Part shown: positions 35,996 through 38,107 of the stretch, in pieces | Numbering within the stretch: position 1 is the first letter of the stretch | Layout of the letters: every line of letters starts with the position of its first letter | NCBI GenBank assembly: GCA_019745075.1 | Contig: JAIETR010000020.1 | Span: 1 to 38,107 of the forward strand | DNA length: 38,107 nucleotides | From: Qipengyuania sp. | Lineage (GTDB): Bacteria; Pseudomonadota; Alphaproteobacteria; Sphingomonadales; Sphingomonadaceae | Direction of reading: 5' to 3' | Notes under the pieces: model-generated | What the model was told of the DNA's origin: nothing | Databases searched by the model: none | Seen by the model: the letters and a program-made list of their open reading frames with translations, nothing else | Program-made: the position numbers and the translations under genes

Positions 35996-36471
35996 TATGA
36001 CTTCCCTTGGCTCTCGACTTGGGGTGCGGAGTGACACCGCCTCGAATGGCAGTTCATGCTGCGCTCGATCATCGCCTTGAGGATCGATCTGGCCACGCAC
36101 CGTGGCGGTGGGAGGGCAACGTTGAGACATTTCCAAGTTCCTTTTCGTACTGGCGGAACCTGGCTCACCCTGCGGAAGGCGAGGCTTAGACTAAATCACG
36201 CACTCCCTGTAGGAAATGGAAAAGTTCGCGCACGATCTCAGCAGCTTATGCCCAACTGATTTGCATGTGAATTGCGAATCCAAGTCATGATTTGCCGGCA
36301 AATCAGTTACTGCACGCCTTGGAAATCATCGCTATCCCATTGAGAGAAATGAAGAATGTCCTGCGGCAGCGCTGCGTACGGTGTGCATGTCAAGCTCCCC
36401 ATTGCGCGGCCGAGTCCGGATGATCGAGCTTCTCTTTCCAGGGGATCTTGGCGTCCCTTACCTTCGGTCGC
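35996..36471. other. Gene-poor stretch of the island
   Basis: No supportable gene was seen. The sequence is less GC-rich than the host genes and contains an operator-like palindrome (separate entry). Confidence 0.5.
36288..36305. promoter_or_regulatory. Perfect 18-bp palindrome TGATTTGCCGGCAAATCA
   Basis: An exact palindrome in the gene-poor stretch. A further half-site AACTGATTTGC lies near 36254 and an inverted GCAAATCAGTT extends the palindrome to 36308, so three half-sites occur within 55 bases. This would fit a dimeric regulator. No regulator is identified. Confidence 0.5.
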
Positions 36472-37095
36472 GTGAGCAACATTGGTCGGTCGAAAGCGAC
36501 AAGCAGAAGCTCGAGCGGTATTGCGCTCGCTATCCTATCTGGCGCGAGCTGGGGACAATCGAGCACCAGGAGCTATGCCTACGACGAGCTGGGCAGGTTG
36601 ATCTCGGCGACGACTTCGGGCGGGCAGAACAATGCCGAGGCGCATTCGCTCTGTTACGATGCCTCGGGCAACCGGACGCGTTACAGAGCCAGCCTCGATG
36701 GATCAGTCGCGAACTGCGGTTCGCCTGCGCCCAGTCCTGCCCCAACTCCTACCCCGACATTCGGCCCGGCCTTCAGCGTGAGCGACGCTTCGGCGAACGA
36801 GGGCGAATCCCTCCTGTTTACTGTCACCAAAACCGGGTCCACTTCGTCCACCTACACGCTCGACTATGCGACCGCTCCAGGCACGGCCTCGACAGCCGAC
36901 TATACGACCAAGTCGGGAACGCTTACGTTCCGCCCGAGTGATACGAGTCTCACCGTTTCAGTCCAGGCCAAGCTTGATATCAAAACCGAATCGACAGAGG
37001 TCTTCTATCTCAACCTCTCCTCGCCATCGGGGGGAGCGACGATAACCCGGTCCCAAGCCGTGGGATCGATCTACGACGTGTGCGGCACATGCTGA
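36472..37095 (+). CDS. Secreted protein with one Rhs (YD) segment and a Calx-beta domain
   Basis: A protein of 207 residues from GTG 36472 (no clear Shine-Dalgarno; TTG 36448 would add eight). A basic N-terminus and the helix GIALAILSGASWG look like a signal peptide. One YD unit follows, YAYDELGRLISATTSGGQ with CYDASGNRTRYRA. After a Pro-rich linker (SPAPSPAPTPTPT) comes a Calx-beta domain: FSVSDASANEGESLLFTVTK, ADYTTKSGTLTFRPSD and TEVFYLNLSSPSGGATI. It ends with CGTC. Similar short Rhs-Calx proteins accompany larger Rhs proteins in sphingomonads, as I recall. Its role is unknown. Confidence 0.65.
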   Translation: MSNIGRSKATSRSSSGIALAILSGASWGQSSTRSYAYDELGRLISATTSGGQNNAEAHSLCYDASGNRTRYRASLDGSVANCGSPAPSPAPTPTPTFGPAFSVSDASANEGESLLFTVTKTGSTSSTYTLDYATAPGTASTADYTTKSGTLTFRPSDTSLTVSVQAKLDIKTESTEVFYLNLSSPSGGATITRSQAVGSIYDVCGTC

Positions 37096-37166
37096 GGGGG
37101 CTGTGGGGCGCGGGCATCGCGATGCCAGGAGCTTCGACCGGCAGATCAAGCAGGAGAAGAGGGGGA

Positions 37167-38054
37167 ATGGGTATCGCAGGCACTATCAAAGGGCTGGTCG
37201 CAGCTATACTGGTGGGCGGCGCACCGCTTGCAGCGCAGGATATTCCCAACCCGATAACCCCATTGCAGGTCTCGCAGGATCCCAATGGCGTCAACCTGTC
37301 CACGGGCAAGACTCGGATCGCGATGCCCGTGCTGTCGGTCCCCGCAGCGCCGAGGCTGGTCTACCAGTATCCGCAGGATTCGGCGCCGGCGATCGACGGC
37401 AATCTCATTTCAGGCGCGCCGAATTACAGGGTTGAAAATTTCACGGCCCATCTCGCGGACGGGACGACCGACGCATTCCAGTGCATCGATTACGACTGCA
37501 ACCCGCAGACGACCGAAGGCAGCTTCATCGGCAGCGGCTCGCTGCTGCGCACCACGGGTAGCAGTCGGATATATTTCCAGGCGCAGACGGGCACCAGATA
37601 CAATTACAACTACGTCCTGACGAACTCGACGAACGGGCAGACCGCTTCCAAGTATTATGTATCGACGATCACCTACGCCGACGGCGAAGTTATCACCTAC
37701 GACTATACGATAGTGTATTATAATGGGCTGGCCTATCGTCGACCGTCGACAATCTCCAGCAGCGTGGGCTATACGATCTCCATCGCCTACGCCGGCAATG
37801 ACTTTGCGAATGATCCAGGAAGCTGGCAGACGGTCACTCAGGCGACACTCACCAAGAACACGAACCCGGGCGCGCCCCTCGCACAATTGACCTACACCCC
37901 CAGCGGCATCACCGACCTGATGGGGAGGACATTCCAGTGTTCGGGCTGTTCCTACACGCTGGCGCTGCAGGCCGAGGTGACGAACGGTTCGATCACTTTT
38001 CCGGGGGAGGCATCGAACGCCAAACAGTTTAGAGGCCGTTTCGAAAGGGGTTGA
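37167..38054 (+). CDS. N-terminal part of a secreted Rhs-like protein, apparently truncated
   Basis: 295 residues. A signal peptide MGIAGTIKGLVAAILVGGAP is followed by LAAQDIPNPITPLQVSQDPN and VNLSTGKTRIAMPVLSVPAA, the opening of the large Rhs-like secreted proteins seen in sphingomonads. Further on are TYADGEVITYDYTIVYYNG and RTFQCSGCSYTLALQAEV. After FPGEASNAKQF the frame runs into RGRFERG and a stop, unlike the family, where YD repeats should continue. The break coincides with a likely IS end. GAAGAGGGGG precedes the ATG. Confidence 0.6.
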   Translation: MGIAGTIKGLVAAILVGGAPLAAQDIPNPITPLQVSQDPNGVNLSTGKTRIAMPVLSVPAAPRLVYQYPQDSAPAIDGNLISGAPNYRVENFTAHLADGTTDAFQCIDYDCNPQTTEGSFIGSGSLLRTTGSSRIYFQAQTGTRYNYNYVLTNSTNGQTASKYYVSTITYADGEVITYDYTIVYYNGLAYRRPSTISSSVGYTISIAYAGNDFANDPGSWQTVTQATLTKNTNPGAPLAQLTYTPSGITDLMGRTFQCSGCSYTLALQAEVTNGSITFPGEASNAKQFRGRFERG

Positions 38055-38107
38055 GCGGTCGGGTTTGATGTGATTCCAGCGGGTTGTCGAGACCGAGCTG
38101 GAGTGAA
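38032..38107. mobile_element. Probable left end of an insertion sequence interrupting the Rhs-like gene
   Basis: From GAGGCCGTTTCGAAAGGGG the sequence no longer fits the Rhs frame. GAG...GTTTCGAAA resembles terminal repeats of IS5-family elements of the IS1031 group, which duplicate a TNA triplet; TTA stands directly before it (38029-38031). The other end is outside the window. This rests on resemblance only. Confidence 0.4.

Noticed and set aside
35660..36136. A full 158-residue regulator gene on the minus strand
   Set aside because: Only the central AlpA helix-turn-helix is recognisable. The C-terminal part is antisense to the integrase, so a remnant is more likely.

Overview
The window is GC-rich alphaproteobacterial chromosome and most resembles the order Sphingomonadales (Sphingomonadaceae or Erythrobacteraceae). 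The case rests on the run of his genes, a HIT gene and ybgC-tolQRAB-pal, on the style of the S8-peptidase barrel at the left edge, on the alphaproteobacterial SspB, and on dense families of palindromic intergenic repeats. The genus cannot be fixed from the sequence alone.

Region by region. 1-9.6 kb: the C-terminal barrel of a secreted S8-type peptidase, then a lipid-catabolism block. A leftward unit (MFS transporter, ACAD10/11-like acyl-CoA dehydrogenase, Zn alcohol dehydrogenase, APH-fold kinase) diverges from a rightward unit (two acyl-CoA dehydrogenases and an SDR) around a short dyad TTACGT..ACGTAA. The kinase plus ACAD pair looks like the two halves of ACAD10/11 and suggests breakdown of 4-hydroxyacyl-CoAs. 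9.6-12 kb: leftward PilZ protein, gmk, an unknown basic protein and sspB. 12-17.2 kb: hisB-hisH-(GH130)-hisA-hisF-hisE-HIT, with a glycoside phosphorylase-like gene overlapping hisH. 17.2-21.8 kb: ybgC-tolQ-tolR-tolA-tolB-pal, the envelope-constriction machine. 21.8-29.6 kb: ordinary genes (a 50-residue small protein, J-domain protein, ATP-grasp protein, Cys/Met PLP enzyme, SLC13 transporter, secreted unknown, infC with an apparent AUA start, pdeM, hemF). 29.6-34.1 kb: a Doc toxin with AbrB/MazE-type antitoxin, the (p)ppGpp enzyme gene, a VOC protein and an exported cyclophilin-type PPIase.

34.1-38.1 kb: two tandem rho-independent terminators on the minus strand close a short stretch with no convincing ORF. 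It is followed by tRNA-Ser(GGA) on the plus strand and a tyrosine integrase, so this is the left boundary of an integrated element. The cargo seen here is a decayed alpA remnant, a secreted protein with one Rhs (YD) segment and a Calx-beta domain, and the N-terminal part of a secreted Rhs-like protein that appears cut by an insertion sequence at the right edge. This part is visibly less GC-rich and more degraded than the rest.

The most unusual theme is the palindromic repeats. At least a dozen sit inside the his-tol and acyl-CoA dehydrogenase operons. Several end at or within the Shine-Dalgarno sequence of the next gene. One long palindrome lies inside the 5' coding part of tolB, where it supplies the start of the signal peptide. 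I found no CRISPR array, rRNA operon or replication origin.
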